Origin: Allolucifera butyrica | GTDB lineage: Bacteria; Bacillota; Negativicutes; Sporomusales; UPPP01 | Reading direction: 5' to 3' | DNA: 64,000 nt | NCBI RefSeq assembly: GCF_900476375.1 | Contig: NZ_UPPP01000052.1 | Span: forward strand, 62,001 to 126,000 | In this document: positions 47,229 through 56,300 of the stretch, one piece after another | Layout: each line of letters starts with the position of its first letter | Numbering within the stretch: position 1 is the stretch's first letter | Notes under the pieces: model-generated | Told to the model about the DNA's origin: nothing | Databases searched by the model: none | The model's input: only the letters and a program-made list of their open reading frames with translations | Program-made: the position numbers and the translations under genes

Positions 47229-48590
47229 CTACCCTATAATAAACTTGCCTTCGGGATATTTTATGGCAGCCTTATGCGGCCGCAAGGCCAGGGCCATAAG
47301 CAGGGTAATTGTCCCCACCCGTCCGGAGAACATCGTTAAAATAATCAGAGCTTTCCCCGTTTCGCTCAACGTCGGCGTAATCCCCGTCGATAAGCCTACC
47401 GTGCCAAAAGCGGATACCACTTCAAAAAGAATTCTGATAAAAGGCACCTGTTCGGTAAATGTCATGACCAGCGATACGCCCGTCACCAGCATGAGCGAGA
47501 TCATGACGACCGTAAAGGCTTTATAAACCGTCAACTGCGAGACCTTGCGCAAGAATATCACAGGGTCCTTTTTACCGGTAACGGAACTAATAATCGCCGA
47601 CGTGAGTACCGCAAACGTTGACGTCTTAATACCCCCGCCCATGGAGGACGGCGACGCGCCGATAAACATCAGCACGATTAGCATCAATAAGGTTCCTTCG
47701 CGCAACGAGCCGGTATCAATCGTATTATATCCGGCTGTCCGGGCTGTCACCGACTGAAAAAAACTGGCCAGAATTTTACCGGACAGCGTGAGTTCCCCCA
47801 GGGTGCTGTTATTGGTATATTCCGCAGCAAAAATGAATACGGCCCCCGTCACAATGAGACCCAGCGACGTGGCAATGACCACCTTGCTGTGAAGCGAGAA
47901 ATGCTTACGAACCGGATAATTCCATAAATCGGCAATCACCGGAAAGCCAATACCACCGATAATAATCAGCCCGCCAATGGTGGCATTTACCACAAAGTCA
48001 TTGACATAACCGGTAATACTGCGAAATTGGCCAAAAAGGTCAAAACCGGCGTTGCAAAAGGCGGAAACGGCATGCCAATAACCAAAATAAATTCCCTGCC
48101 ATCCCAGGTCCTGATAAAAGTGGGCGGCCAAAATCGATCCCCCGATAAATTCTACCAGTACGGTCGCCTTCACGATATACAGGGTAAGCCGGACCACACC
48201 GGATAAGTCCAGTTGATTTGTGGCTTCCTGAATCAACAGCCGCTCCCGTAAATTGATCCGTTTCCCGGTGATGACAACTAAAAGAGTGGCCACCGTCATA
48301 ATGCCCAGTCCGCCTATTTCTATCAATAAGAGAATCACCGTCTGGCCAAAAAAAGAAAAATAAGTTCCTGTGTCGGTCACCACCAGCCCGGTTACGCAGA
48401 CTGCCGAAGTGGCCGTAAATAAGGCATCAATAAAGCTAAGACTGGAACTCCGGACCGAAGCAAAAGGAGTCATCAGCAGCAACGCGCCGAATACAATCAA
48501 AGCGGCAAAACTGAGGGCAAGCATTTGATAAGTAGTTAACCGCCAATGCAGCGGATTCAGCAGCCGGTACCATCTGTTAAAGACATCCAA
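47229..48590 (-). CDS. ktrB: KtrB/TrkH-type potassium channel subunit
   Basis: 453 residues with four M1-P-M2 repeats. The selectivity-filter segments are visible: TSAVCVTGLVV, SAFCNAGFDLF, TARTAGYNTID and SAFGTVGLSTG. The N-terminus has LTTYQMLALSFAALIVFGALLL. It imports K+ with Na+ or H+. The start is TTG at 48590 with GGAGAG about 6 nt upstream. First gene of ktrB-ktrA. No ydaO/c-di-AMP leader was seen upstream. Confidence 0.94.
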   Translation of the reverse strand: MDVFNRWYRLLNPLHWRLTTYQMLALSFAALIVFGALLLMTPFASVRSSSLSFIDALFTATSAVCVTGLVVTDTGTYFSFFGQTVILLLIEIGGLGIMTVATLLVVITGKRINLRERLLIQEATNQLDLSGVVRLTLYIVKATVLVEFIGGSILAAHFYQDLGWQGIYFGYWHAVSAFCNAGFDLFGQFRSITGYVNDFVVNATIGGLIIIGGIGFPVIADLWNYPVRKHFSLHSKVVIATSLGLIVTGAVFIFAAEYTNNSTLGELTLSGKILASFFQSVTARTAGYNTIDTGSLREGTLLMLIVLMFIGASPSSMGGGIKTSTFAVLTSAIISSVTGKKDPVIFLRKVSQLTVYKAFTVVMISLMLVTGVSLVMTFTEQVPFIRILFEVVSAFGTVGLSTGITPTLSETGKALIILTMFSGRVGTITLLMALALRPHKAAIKYPEGKFIIG

Positions 48591-48955
48591 TAGCCTCTCT
48601 CCTATCCATTTACAGTATAAATGCGATTTCCATCCTATGAATTATTGAATTAATACCGCTAAATTTTATCATACAATACCCCGTCGAAATAGAAACTTGT
48701 AAATAAAACAATCTCGATACATATACTACCACGAATCTTTGATTCATTTCAATATGTCTTGCAATCGCACCTATTCTATTTATATTGCTATCAATCTTCC
48801 TTTCTCGCAGAATTAATTATTAACCCTTACTGCCAAGCTTAATCTTGTCCATCCACACTGCAGAACCAACGGAATAAAACACGCTATAAATAGAATAACC
48901 TATAGCCGGCCTATTCGTCACCGGCTACAGGTTACACCTCATACAGGGTCTATTT
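48591..48955. other. Intergenic region between cfa and ktrB
   Basis: 365 bp, AT-rich, with no supported gene. It holds the cfa terminator at its distal end and presumably the ktrB promoter. No known riboswitch motif was found. Confidence 0.6.
48898..48936 (-). terminator. cfa terminator
   Basis: AACCTGTAGCCGG and CCGGCTATAGGTT pair around an 11-nt loop (one mismatch), followed by ATTCTATTTAT on the minus strand. Confidence 0.75.
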
Positions 48956-50155
48956 CTATTCTTCGCTATAAACATCCTGCCAGGTAAGAGGCAATGTATT
49001 ATTCAGCCCTTTGGTAAATACCAGTTGATGAATATCCAGCCCTGATACCCGGAAGGACGCGGCGCAGCCTTGCAAATAAAGTGACCACATACGGACAAAA
49101 CGCCTGCCGAATTTTTGCTCCACTTCCTCTTTATACCGGGAAAAATTCCGGTACCAATGTTCCAGCGTCATAGCGTAATGAAGGCGCAAACTTTCCGCCT
49201 GGAGCAAATGAAAGTCATAGTCCGGCAGCAAATTGACAATTTCCCTCAGCGTAGGAACATAACCGCCGGGAAATATATATTTACGCATCCAGGTATTGGG
49301 CTCATGTTCGATTACGTTAGTAATGCTATGTAATAGTGATGTGCCCCCCTGAACAAGCAGATCATGTACTTTCTTCATGTAAACCGGCAGGTTTTTCTGA
49401 CCGACATGCTCAAACATGCCAATGCTTACAATCTTATCAAACTGATATTCCGCTTCATTAATGTCCATATAGGATATAAGCTTCACATCCACCTGGCCGG
49501 TTAATCCGGCTTCCGCAATCCGTTCCCGGGTTTTGTCATACTGTTCCTGGCTGAGCGTTATCCCCAGAGCTTTTACTCCATATTGCTGCGCGGCCCGCAA
49601 GATGAGCCAGCCCCAGCCGCTGCCGATATCCAAAAGGCGCTCACCCGGTTTAAGACGCAATTTTTTCAGTGCCAGGTCGATCTTTTGCAGTTGGGCATTA
49701 AACAAAGAATCCGTCGCCTGCTTAAAATAGGCACAGGAATAAGACATGGTCTTATCCAGCCACAGGGAAAAGAAATCATTCCCCAGATCGTAGTGCTGCT
49801 GAATATTTTTCTTATCCGTTAATTTATCGGCTACGGAGTTTACGGCCCTTAATGCGGAGTTCCAAACCTTCTTGCCCAGTTCATCCGTCTGCTGCCGTTT
49901 GGACCAGTTCCATTCCACCAGACGGATGATCTCATCCAGACTGCCTTCATAATCAATGATTCCGTCCATGTAAAATTCAGCGAACGTTAACGTAGGATCC
50001 TCCAATCCTGTTAATATGGACGGTTCTTTAAGAAAAATGATTTTGGCCTGGGGCGGGGCGTCACCATACCGAGTCTCTTCCCCATCCCAATACCGGACAG
50101 CGATTCCTCCCCGCTTTACTTGCCCAAACACCGTTTGCAGCAGTGCCTTTTTCAT
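48956..50155 (-). CDS. cfa: Cyclopropane-fatty-acyl-phospholipid synthase
   Basis: About 399 residues. N-terminal lipid-binding region, then NIQQHYDLGNDFFSLWLDKTMSYSCAYF (split: QHYDLGNDFFSLWLD and MSYSCAYF), and the SAM motif LLDIGSGWGWL, followed by GITLSQEQY and SIGMFEHVG. It methylates unsaturated acyl chains of membrane lipids using SAM. ATG at 50155 (MKKALLQTV) has GGAG about 10 nt upstream; a TTG ten codons earlier is a weaker choice. Confidence 0.95.
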   Translation of the reverse strand: MKKALLQTVFGQVKRGGIAVRYWDGEETRYGDAPPQAKIIFLKEPSILTGLEDPTLTFAEFYMDGIIDYEGSLDEIIRLVEWNWSKRQQTDELGKKVWNSALRAVNSVADKLTDKKNIQQHYDLGNDFFSLWLDKTMSYSCAYFKQATDSLFNAQLQKIDLALKKLRLKPGERLLDIGSGWGWLILRAAQQYGVKALGITLSQEQYDKTRERIAEAGLTGQVDVKLISYMDINEAEYQFDKIVSIGMFEHVGQKNLPVYMKKVHDLLVQGGTSLLHSITNVIEHEPNTWMRKYIFPGGYVPTLREIVNLLPDYDFHLLQAESLRLHYAMTLEHWYRNFSRYKEEVEQKFGRRFVRMWSLYLQGCAASFRVSGLDIHQLVFTKGLNNTLPLTWQDVYSEE

Positions 50156-50480
50156 TTTTTGATCATCTCCATCCACTAAGATCAAAAATCGATGCCTTTA
50201 GCGGCCTTATTCCGACTAACTAGTCAATTAAAGTTCTATTTATGCTACGGCTTTTCGGTAGTATAATAATTTTTTCCAGGCATTCCCTTTTCTTATGTTA
50301 TATCACACAACACGACGGAACGCAATTACCTTATCTTGAATCAAAACTTTTTCTACCGGCCGGAATGCATACTTTTCCGTATTGTAAGCATACTCTTGGT
50401 TGTACAGCGCCGGCCTTTTGAAGCAGCCTTCCCTTGCTGGGAATCCCAATATGCCAGAAACCTGATAGGAGTAATTCAAA
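50156..50480. other. Intergenic region with unassigned stems
   Basis: 325 bp with no supported gene. GGCCGG (near 50358) and CCGGCC (near 50411) could close a long stem containing ATGCATACTT and AAGCATAC, upstream of the 109-aa gene. No named RNA class was matched. Confidence 0.4.
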
Positions 50481-50810
50481 ATGACAAAAGCAGATTTAAT
50501 CCGATTCATTGAAGAACTGCCGGAAGAAAGGATGGCTGAAGTTCTGTCGCTGCTTAACGCACCGTCAGATTACAGTATATTTAAAAATGAAGTTAAAGTA
50601 CGGGAAGAGGCTATCGAAAATGTAAATTGCTTCCTGGCGGATTTATCCGGCTCTATCGCAGCCGCTTTATATGATTTATCGAATGAAGCCCAAAAGGAAA
50701 ATAACAATATTTTGGCCAACCGTCTGCGGTTTTCTATGAAAAAAATCAAAGAATCATGGACCGAATATAAAACAAAACAAAAACCGTATACCAGTCAGCC
50801 AAAATCCTGA
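50481..50810 (+). CDS. Helical protein of unknown function (109 aa)
   Basis: ATG at 50481 follows TAGGAG. The product begins MTKADLIRFIEELPEERMAE and then is mostly charged helix with a short Ala/Leu stretch (LSGSIAAALYDLSNEAQ). No membrane span. A bidirectional terminator follows. It is convergent with the small genes downstream. No family is recognised. Confidence 0.7.
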   Translation: MTKADLIRFIEELPEERMAEVLSLLNAPSDYSIFKNEVKVREEAIENVNCFLADLSGSIAAALYDLSNEAQKENNNILANRLRFSMKKIKESWTEYKTKQKPYTSQPKS

Positions 50811-50845
50811 CATTTATTTACCCCGTTTAAAAATACGCATAATAA

Positions 50846-50881
50846 AAAGCTGTACTTTTCACAGTACAGCTTTTTATTATT
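50846..50881. terminator. Bidirectional terminator
   Basis: AAAAAGCTGTACT and AGTACAGCTTTTT form a 13-bp stem between convergent genes. Confidence 0.9.
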
Positions 50882-50902
50882 CTGGCACCGGACGTCTAAA
50901 AG

Positions 50903-51136
50903 CTAAAATAATTTCAGCCGGGTCCAGGAAATCCCTGCCAGTAAATTATCTTTGGATTCTTTGCTTTTTTGCTTGATATAGGAAAAAAAGCTTCCCAAAA
51001 ATTCTTCCCAAATTTTCACGACCTCGGCTTTTACTGTCGGAGATTGCCGCCTAAGTTCAATACTCATATCCACAGCTTCCTCTAATTCCCGGCCGGCGCT
51101 TTCAATTTTTTGCCGAAGCATTTCAATGGTAATCAT
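50903..51136 (-). CDS. Small helical protein, second gene of the pair (77 aa)
   Basis: Begins MITIEMLRQKIESAGRELEE and is predicted as amphipathic helix, with an aromatic stretch IWEEFLGSFFSYIKQ and a basic tail. ATG at 51136 has AGGAGG 7 nt upstream. It overlaps the 3' end of the 218-aa gene by 14 nt, so the two are translationally linked. Function unknown; the hydrophobic face suggests membrane association or a partner helix. Confidence 0.7.
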   Translation of the reverse strand: MITIEMLRQKIESAGRELEEAVDMSIELRRQSPTVKAEVVKIWEEFLGSFFSYIKQKSKESKDNLLAGISWTRLKLF

Positions 51137-51779
51137 TGGTTCCTCCTGGCACATCGGGCGGCGGCTCTGCCTCTCCGCCTTCTGTCAAACTCTCTTCCAC
51201 CGCATTATCCAGCGATTCCTTTAACCGCCCAAACTGGGCTTCACTAACCAAATCTTCAATATCCTCGCGCACGCCGCTAAACAATCCTCTGGCTTGCTCT
51301 GTCAGACCCAAGACGCCCTCCACCGTTTTTACCGCAATGGGCCGCAGCTTCTCTCTGACACTGGGCAACAGTACCGCGCCTACAACCGCAGCACCCAGCC
51401 AGAAAGTCATGTCCTGCCCTGTACGTGCTTTTATTTCGTGGGTTAAACGGTGCCGTGCCCTTGCCAATCCATTCATATCCGGACTTTGTTCCACTAAATC
51501 AGTAAGCTCTGCCAAATACAGCAGTTCTTTCCGCTCTTTGCGTATCATCCGCTGTAATGTCCGCCGGGCATACGGATCGGATATTGCGGCTAACCGCTGC
51601 TCATAGGTGCGTATTGCGGCCAGCTTCGCTTCAAAAACCTGTTCCAGTCCGGAAACCGTTTCTTCATTATTTGTTTCTTTGGCTCGTTCGCGAAGCCGCC
51701 GGCCGCGCTCACTGCTTCTTTGATTATCATAACGGGCTTCCTGTTCCTTCCCCGCTACTTGCGCTTCTGCCTCGGGCAT
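51123..51779 (-). CDS. Membrane-anchored helical protein (218 aa) with PacL/DUF5132-like segment
   Basis: Residues 40-100 form two long helices (LAAIRTYEQRLAAISDPYAR and TLQRMIRKERKELLYLAEL) resembling a ferritin-like hairpin without clear metal ligands. Residues 126-139 are one hydrophobic span, followed by PSVREKLRPIAVKTVEGVLG and an acidic amphipathic helix ending DIEDLVSEAQ. That second half aligns with the 149-aa protein at 52894 and resembles, in layout, small partners of P-type ATPases. ATG at 51779 has AAGGAG upstream; 14 earlier codons are open. Downstream of the 268-aa gene, separated by repeat B. Confidence 0.7.
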   Translation of the reverse strand: MPEAEAQVAGKEQEARYDNQRSSERGRRLRERAKETNNEETVSGLEQVFEAKLAAIRTYEQRLAAISDPYARRTLQRMIRKERKELLYLAELTDLVEQSPDMNGLARARHRLTHEIKARTGQDMTFWLGAAVVGAVLLPSVREKLRPIAVKTVEGVLGLTEQARGLFSGVREDIEDLVSEAQFGRLKESLDNAVEESLTEGGEAEPPPDVPGGTNDYH

Positions 51780-51867
51780 TCTATCTCTCCTTCTGATTTT
51801 TTCTGAATATCTCAATAACATTTAGCCTTCCCATGCTTATCCATATTATGCGTAACTTTCCTGGCAT

Positions 51868-51925
51868 AAAAAAAACCGCTACGCGGTTTATCGGCTCACG
51901 GCGCAGGGTTCAGGGCGCGAAGAGA
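51868..51925. repeat. Repeat family B, copy 5
   Basis: AAACCGC-TA-CGCGGTTT then CGGCTCACGGCGCAGGGTTC and AGGGCGCG. It lies between two minus-strand genes of the ATPase neighbourhood. Confidence 0.6.
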
Positions 51926-51933
51926 AAGCTGAT

Positions 51934-52740
51934 TTACACAGCTTGGGAAATCAAATACAAACTTTTCTTAACTTGACGCGCCGGCTTATAGGCAGAGTAC
52001 ATAACCTCGGCAATCTGCCGTGTGCAATTGCGCGCCAGCCGGTCATAAAAACTGAAAATGACTCCGTCCAGCATTTTTTCAATTTCCTTTATACAACGTT
52101 CGCGTTGCGCCGCCGGATGGCAATCAACAATTCGCAGTAAAGCCATCCCCCAATTCAGTTCTTTAGATACTTTTTGGATAAACCAATTAAAATGGAATTG
52201 GTCAAGACTTTCATCACACACTTTTTTCGCTATATTCGCTATGCCTTCGGTAACTATTACCGTACTTATATATTGCCTTATCAAACCCCTTGAACAATCC
52301 GGAAAATCGACCGGATCTATAGAGCAGCAATTCAAAGCGGCATCCGTAGATTCCCGGGAGATATGCCAGCGAGTACTGATCCGGAAAGCGATTCCTTGCA
52401 ATAGTGCATTGATTTCGGCTTGATTTATAATGCGGCGCACGAAAGATTCTGTCCGGCAGCCTTCCCTGCCTGCCAGCAAATCGCTTGCGAACAGTTTACT
52501 CTTTTTCCTTGCCCCTTGCAACGATGCGGACATAACCGAATGGATCAGAATCCGGCACTCCTCAACTGCCGCGGTAAATTCCAGTTCTTCCTTTCTTCGT
52601 TTGGCTGCTCCGGCCATAAGACGAAGTTCATCCGGACAAACGGTCACTTTTTCAGCAAAAAGCATGGGGCGGTTAAATTGGTTACAGCGTCGAATTCTTT
52701 TCCGTTTTATCATTGCGAGGGCAAGACTCATCCGGTTCAC
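51934..52740 (-). CDS. Basic Cys-containing protein of unknown function (268 aa)
   Basis: A mostly helical protein rich in Arg and Ile, with 11 cysteines scattered along it (for example KVTVCPDELR, LNCCSIDPVDFPDC, DCHPAAQRERC). No membrane span or known motif. GTG start at 52740 or ATG three codons later. It is divergent from the 149-aa gene and may be co-transcribed with the 218- and 77-aa genes across repeat B copy 5. No family is recognised. Confidence 0.65.
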   Translation of the reverse strand: MNRMSLALAMIKRKRIRRCNQFNRPMLFAEKVTVCPDELRLMAGAAKRRKEELEFTAAVEECRILIHSVMSASLQGARKKSKLFASDLLAGREGCRTESFVRRIINQAEINALLQGIAFRISTRWHISRESTDAALNCCSIDPVDFPDCSRGLIRQYISTVIVTEGIANIAKKVCDESLDQFHFNWFIQKVSKELNWGMALLRIVDCHPAAQRERCIKEIEKMLDGVIFSFYDRLARNCTRQIAEVMYSAYKPARQVKKSLYLISQAV

Positions 52741-52893
52741 CGACCTTTTTCTTTCTTCTTCTTTAGTGTAACTAAAACCGGCGTTTTCTTGGTTAACAAT
52801 AAGTTAACTTTATGTTAATTTTATCCCGATTTTCCCAACGTATAAACAAAGTTATTTCGGGAAAAATTAGATTTATGTAAAGGAGGTATCGGC

Positions 52894-53343
52894 ATGGACA
52901 TTTTAAAAATTGGTTCACGCATCCTTGGCGGGAGTTCTCCTTCCCTGTTAGTCGCCACCGGTGCCGTACTGGCACTAACGTTTCCGCCCGTACGCCGGGG
53001 ACTACGCGCCGCTGCCGTAGTCGCGACAAAGGGAGTATTAGCAGTAAGTGATAGAGTCACAAACCTTTCCACCGGCATACGGCAAGGGGCTTCCGGTATC
53101 ATCGATGAGGCAAGAGAAACCGGGCCTATCGACGGAGTCAAGTCAATCCGGGCCTCTGCGAAAACTAAAGGACGCCGGATTGCTGTGGCGACAACTGCCG
53201 GGGCACTGACATTGAAAAAAAAGGCAACATCAATTCGGGAAGGATTTAAAGGCATTGTCAATGAAGCGAAAGAAATGCATGCAGCCCGGCAAGCAGAATC
53301 ACTGCCGTCAGGGGAAGCAAACCCTGCCGAAGCCCCCTCATAA
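52894..53343 (+). CDS. Small membrane protein (149 aa) with PacL/DUF5132-like segment
   Basis: Starts MDILKIGSRILGGSSPSLLV, with one short span (ATGAVLALTF), then PPVRRGLRAAAVVATKGVLA and a charged region GIIDEARETG; the same order as residues 126-180 of the 218-aa protein. The C-terminal half is basic then acidic with no clear metal motif. ATG follows AAAGGAGGTATCGGC, a strong site. It converges on the fused P-type ATPase gene across one terminator. A partner role for the ATPase is inference from position and architecture. Confidence 0.75.
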   Translation: MDILKIGSRILGGSSPSLLVATGAVLALTFPPVRRGLRAAAVVATKGVLAVSDRVTNLSTGIRQGASGIIDEARETGPIDGVKSIRASAKTKGRRIAVATTAGALTLKKKATSIREGFKGIVNEAKEMHAARQAESLPSGEANPAEAPS

Positions 53344-53357
53344 AATACGGCATTATG

Positions 53358-53392
53358 AAACCCTCCGAAATCTTTTCGGAGGGTTTTCTCAT
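53358..53392 (+). terminator. Terminator after the 149-aa gene
   Basis: AACCCTCCGAAA and TTTCGGAGGGTT form a 12-bp stem with loop TCT-T and a short T run; lies between convergent genes. Confidence 0.8.
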
Positions 53393-53397
53393 AAAAT

Positions 53398-56300
53398 CTA
53401 GAGCTGCCCCGGTTCGGCTAATAAAGGACCTTGGGGGGGGCGATGTTCAAGAATATAACCAATCCCAAAGTCGACGACTGCAGTCATTCCGGCTATAGCC
53501 GTTGCAATGGCCCAATCGGTACCGCTAAGAAAGGTTGTTCCAAAAACAGGATGCAAGGCAGGCAAATAAATAATCCCGCCCACCATGCCCATTGATACAG
53601 TGACTGCGCCAGTCAGCCAGGGATTGCTAAAAAGGCCGACCTTGCCGGTTTCGCGTTCAATCCGGCAATCAAAAATGTGAATGAACTGACTGATCGCCAA
53701 TTGAGCGACGATCAACGTCCGGGCAAGAATTAGGTTACCTGTCCTTGCCAGTTTCCAGATAAATAGGGCCAAACTGGCAATTCCGATAATCACACCGCGG
53801 GTTATAATTTTTCGTCCCAGTCCTCCGGAAAATACACTTTCGTCTGCAGTCTTCAGCGGTTGATTCATAATATCCTTCGCCGGTGGATCGTTAACCAGCG
53901 CAATTGCCGGCAATCCGTCGCCAATCAGGTTAATCCATAGCAACTGTATGGGAATCAGCGGCAATGGCAGACCGGCAAAAGCCGCCAGCAGCATAAGTAC
54001 TACCTCGCCAATGTTGGTAGCGACTAAATAACGGATCGCCTTGCGAATATTGGCGTATATGGAACGCCCCTCCTCCATTGCCCGTACAATGGTGGCAAAA
54101 TTGTCATCGGCCAGCGTCATACTCGCAGCTTGTTTGGTCACATCCGTTCCCGTAATTCCCATAGCAATTCCAATATCGGCACTCTTTACGGCCGGTGCAT
54201 CATTGACCCCGTCGCCTGTCATTGCGACAACATAGCCCTTTTGCTTTAGCGCCTTGATAATACGCAGCTTCTGGTGCGGCGACGTCCTGGCATATACATT
54301 GGTAGCTGTGACGGCTTGTCCTAACTCCTCATCGGACATGCGCTCCAGGTCGTTTCCCAAAATAACCCGGCCATCCCGGCCGCTTATCCCCAATTCGCAG
54401 GCAATCGCCTTGGCTGTTACGGGATGATCCCCTGTAATCATGATGACCTTAACCCCTGCTGCCCTACATTTGGCAATCGCTCCCGGTACTTCCGGACGCG
54501 GTGGATCGATCATGCCGACCAGCCCGCAAAAAATAAGCCCTGTTTCTATGCCGGAAGCTTCTTCTTCCCCGGTAAATTCCGGCAGTTCACGGTACGCGCA
54601 TGCTAACACGCGTAATGCCTTTGCGGCCATGCCTATATTTGCTTTCTCAATTTTTACTCTTGTTGCTTCATCCATCTCCACAACTTGACCATCTTTTACA
54701 TAATGGGAACTAACCGACAAGATCTTATCCGGTGAGCCTTTACAGTACAGTACCGGTGGATTCTCGCCTTGACGGCAGACAACCGACATCATCTGCCGTT
54801 CCGCCTCAAAAGGAAATTCCTTAAGCCGCTTATGTTCATTTTCCAGTTCGTCCGGTCTTATTCCGGCTTTTGCTGCTACGACAAGCATGGCACCTTCTGT
54901 GGGGTCACCGTCGATCATCCAACCCGTTGGTTGCTGCCGGTCAAACGAAACTACCTTTTTCTGGCCGGCCGGTTTCGCTTCCATCAACTTCGCATCATTA
55001 CAAAACACGCCATTATATAACGTTCTGCCAAGTTCTATATTTCCCAGGGGGGAAACCGTCTTTTGATCAAGCTGGAACTCGCCGTACGGGGCATAACCTT
55101 CCCCTGTTACCTGCCAATTCCGGTCCACTGTATACAGCTCCCGTACGGTCATTTTATTCTGGGTCAACGTACCGGTTTTATCCGAGCAAATAGCGGTAGC
55201 ACAACCAAGTGTTTCAATGGAAGATAGTTTTCTGACGATAATATTGTGTCGGCTCATACGCTGAACCCCCATCGCCAAAGCGATAGTAACAATTGCCGCC
55301 AAGCCTTCCGGAATTGCGGCCACTGCCAAACTTGCCGCCGTCTGCAGCATAATCAAAATTCTTTCACCGCGAAGCAGTCCGGTTAAAAAGACCAGTCCGG
55401 ACACCCCCAGACATCCGTATACCAGGTATTTTCCTAACTCTTCAAGCCGTCTTTGCAACGGCGTGGGTTCCTCTATATGAGTCTGTATTAAAGAAGCAAT
55501 TTTCCCCATCTCCGTTGTCATCCCCGTGGCAATAACCATCGCAGTTGCCCTTCCCCGTGTGACACTGGTGCCCATAAAAGCCATATTACACCGCTCCGCG
55601 ATTGGATCATCCTGCTGACAAATCAGTTCCGCCTCTTTTCGCACCGGCAATGGTTCTCCGGTTAAGGCCGATTCTTCCACTTCAAAATGGGAGGTCGTCA
55701 AAAGTCTTACGTCAGCCGGTACTCTGTCGCCGGCTTCCAAAACGATTACATCCCCGGGAACAAGACTCTCGGCCGGAACCCTGGCCGTGCGTCCTCCTCT
55801 GATTACCCTGGCCTGGGGAGCGGATAATTTTCGTAATGACTCCAGGGAACTATTTGCTTTCCGCTCCTGGATTACGCCCAGTAAAGCGTTGGCGGCAACA
55901 ATTCCCACTGTAAGAAATGCATCTTTTGTTTTGCCAATGACAAAACAGAGGCCCGCAGCTCCAAGCAAGACCTGAACCATAAAGTCTTTAAACTGTTCCC
56001 CTAACATTTTCCAAAATGATGGTTTCGCCGCCTCGCGCAAAACATTCATTCCGTACAGCGCGGTCCGTTCCTGCGCCTCTCTTGCCGAAAGGCCAAACCG
56101 GGGTGATGTCTCCAGCACATCACATGCATCGGACCAGGCTTGTAGATGCCAATTGTTATCGCTGCTTTGTCCGGCAACCGTCGATGCTAAATAAACAACA
56201 TTATTAGGCGGTGCCTTGGGGTAAGATTGACTATTTTTCCCGGCAAATCGCTGAAGATCCATATTTGCCGCCGGACGCTTGCCTCTATGAAACAATAGGC

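Noticed and set aside
48591-48955. c-di-AMP (ydaO) riboswitch upstream of ktrB
   Set aside because: KtrAB genes in Firmicutes often have one, so I looked for its conserved boxes, but found none.
50303-50509. 68-codon minus-strand frame between cfa and the 109-aa gene
   Set aside because: No ribosome site or family motif, and it overlaps the start of a better-supported gene on the other strand.
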